DNA of 5,467 nt, taken from the NCBI GenBank assembly GCA_011524425.1, contig WTKI01000340.1:1-5467 (forward strand). The letters are read 5' to 3'. The notes beneath the pieces were generated by a model that saw only the letters and a list, made by a program, of their open reading frames with translations, had not been told where the DNA came from and did no database searches. This DNA is from Altererythrobacter sp. Lineage in GTDB: Bacteria; Pseudomonadota; Alphaproteobacteria; Sphingomonadales; Sphingomonadaceae. The translations under genes were made by a program, and so were the position numbers. This document shows, piece after piece, positions 4,978 through 5,467 of this stretch (positions within the stretch are counted from its first letter, which is position 1; each line of letters begins with the position of its first letter).

Positions 4978-5467
4978 GCCAACAGGTTTTTCTCTGTCTC
5001 TCCGATATAGTCGCGAGTGAGCGGCAAGGTGTGGCGGCTCTTGGCAAATTGGATCTGGTAATTGCCCATGCCGCCGCTTTCAAAGGCTGCGGTCGCTCCG
5101 GACAGATAAAATGTCCACATGCGGTAGAAACGTTCATCCATCATGTTGATGATTGCGTCCTTGTTTGCTTCGCAAAGTTTGTACCATTCGCGCAAAGTCT
5201 TGGCATAGTGAATGCGCAAAGTCTCGATGTCCGTATGGATCAGTCGATATTTTTCAGATGCGGCAAGCGTCTCTGACAGTGCAGGAATATAACCGCCTGG
5301 AAAGATGTATTTGCTGGTGAAGGCGTCGGTCTTGCCTGGACCGCCAAAGCGCCCGATCGTGTGCAGCAGCATCACGCCGTTGTCGTTCATTAGGTTGTAG
5401 CAAGCGCGGAAAAACTCTTCGAATTGCGGTCTACCTACATGCTCGAACATCCCGACAGAAACAATCC
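4974..5467 (-). CDS. cfa: Cyclopropane-fatty-acyl-phospholipid synthase, C-terminal part (runs off the window)
   Basis: The last 163 residues are present; the gene continues beyond 5467, so the SAM-binding core and N-terminus are missing. The visible part opens IVSVGMFEHVG, a hallmark of CFA synthases. The Glu of MFEHVG lies 27 residues before the His of LLHTIG, the same spacing as E239 and H266 of the Escherichia coli enzyme, residues that bind the catalytic bicarbonate. A Tyr in IHYAKTL is 52 residues after that His, near the Y317 position. KYIFPGGYIPALSE and the C-terminal helix with FYRMWTFYLSGATAAFESGG are also typical. The enzyme adds a methylene from S-adenosylmethionine to cis double bonds of membrane phospholipid acyl chains. 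The ATG at 5450 is internal and not the start. The stop overlaps that of the convergent acyltransferase gene by four bases. A CFA-like methyltransferase with other lipid substrates cannot be excluded from a fragment. Confidence 0.93.
   Translation of the reverse strand, partial: IVSVGMFEHVGRPQFEEFFRACYNLMNDNGVMLLHTIGRFGGPGKTDAFTSKYIFPGGYIPALSETLAASEKYRLIHTDIETLRIHYAKTLREWYKLCEANKDAIINMMDERFYRMWTFYLSGATAAFESGGMGNYQIQFAKSRHTLPLTRDYIGETEKNLLA

Noticed and set aside
4971..4991. AACCT/AGGTT stem followed by five T as a terminator for the acyltransferase gene
   Set aside because: The stem is only five pairs with an 8-base loop and few GC pairs, too weak to call.

Overview
The window looks like chromosomal DNA of a moderately GC-rich alphaproteobacterium. 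The style of ArgG, the RlpA-family protein and the CFA synthase suggests Sphingomonadales (Erythrobacter/Sphingomonas-like). That placement is from memory of protein families and is not proven by the sequence. No tRNA, rRNA, CRISPR array, transposase or phage gene was seen.

Layout, left to right: (1) a short upstream region with a dyad; (2) on +, a 195-aa protein with a Sec-type signal peptide followed by a domain resembling the T6SS tube protein Hcp; (3) on -, ending 9 bp from it, an exported RlpA-family double-psi beta-barrel protein with the catalytic E/H/D pattern but no lipobox and no SPOR domain; (4) about 940 bp without a convincing protein gene. Its 1.5-1.9 kb part has several hairpins, and those with G-U pairs fold better as RNA of the - strand; one is a 10-bp GNRA-capped terminator-like stem. 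Its right part has an AT-rich stretch, an 11-bp direct repeat and DnaA-box-like words; (5) argG on -, complete, with a small hairpin directly after the stop; (6) a 145-bp divergent intergenic region; (7) on +, a 462-aa multi-spanning acyltransferase-3 family membrane protein; (8) on -, overlapping its stop by four bases, the C-terminal 163 residues of a cyclopropane-fatty-acyl-phospholipid synthase that runs off the right edge.

Functionally this is a mosaic of single-gene units, with every neighbouring pair divergent or convergent except argG and the RlpA gene, which share a strand but lie 940 bp apart. Most genes concern the envelope: an exported Hcp-like protein, a cell wall hydrolase, a membrane acyltransferase and a membrane lipid modifier. 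argG is ordinary arginine biosynthesis. The parts most worth a second look are the secreted Hcp-like protein without visible T6SS neighbours and the candidate structured RNA between argG and the RlpA gene.
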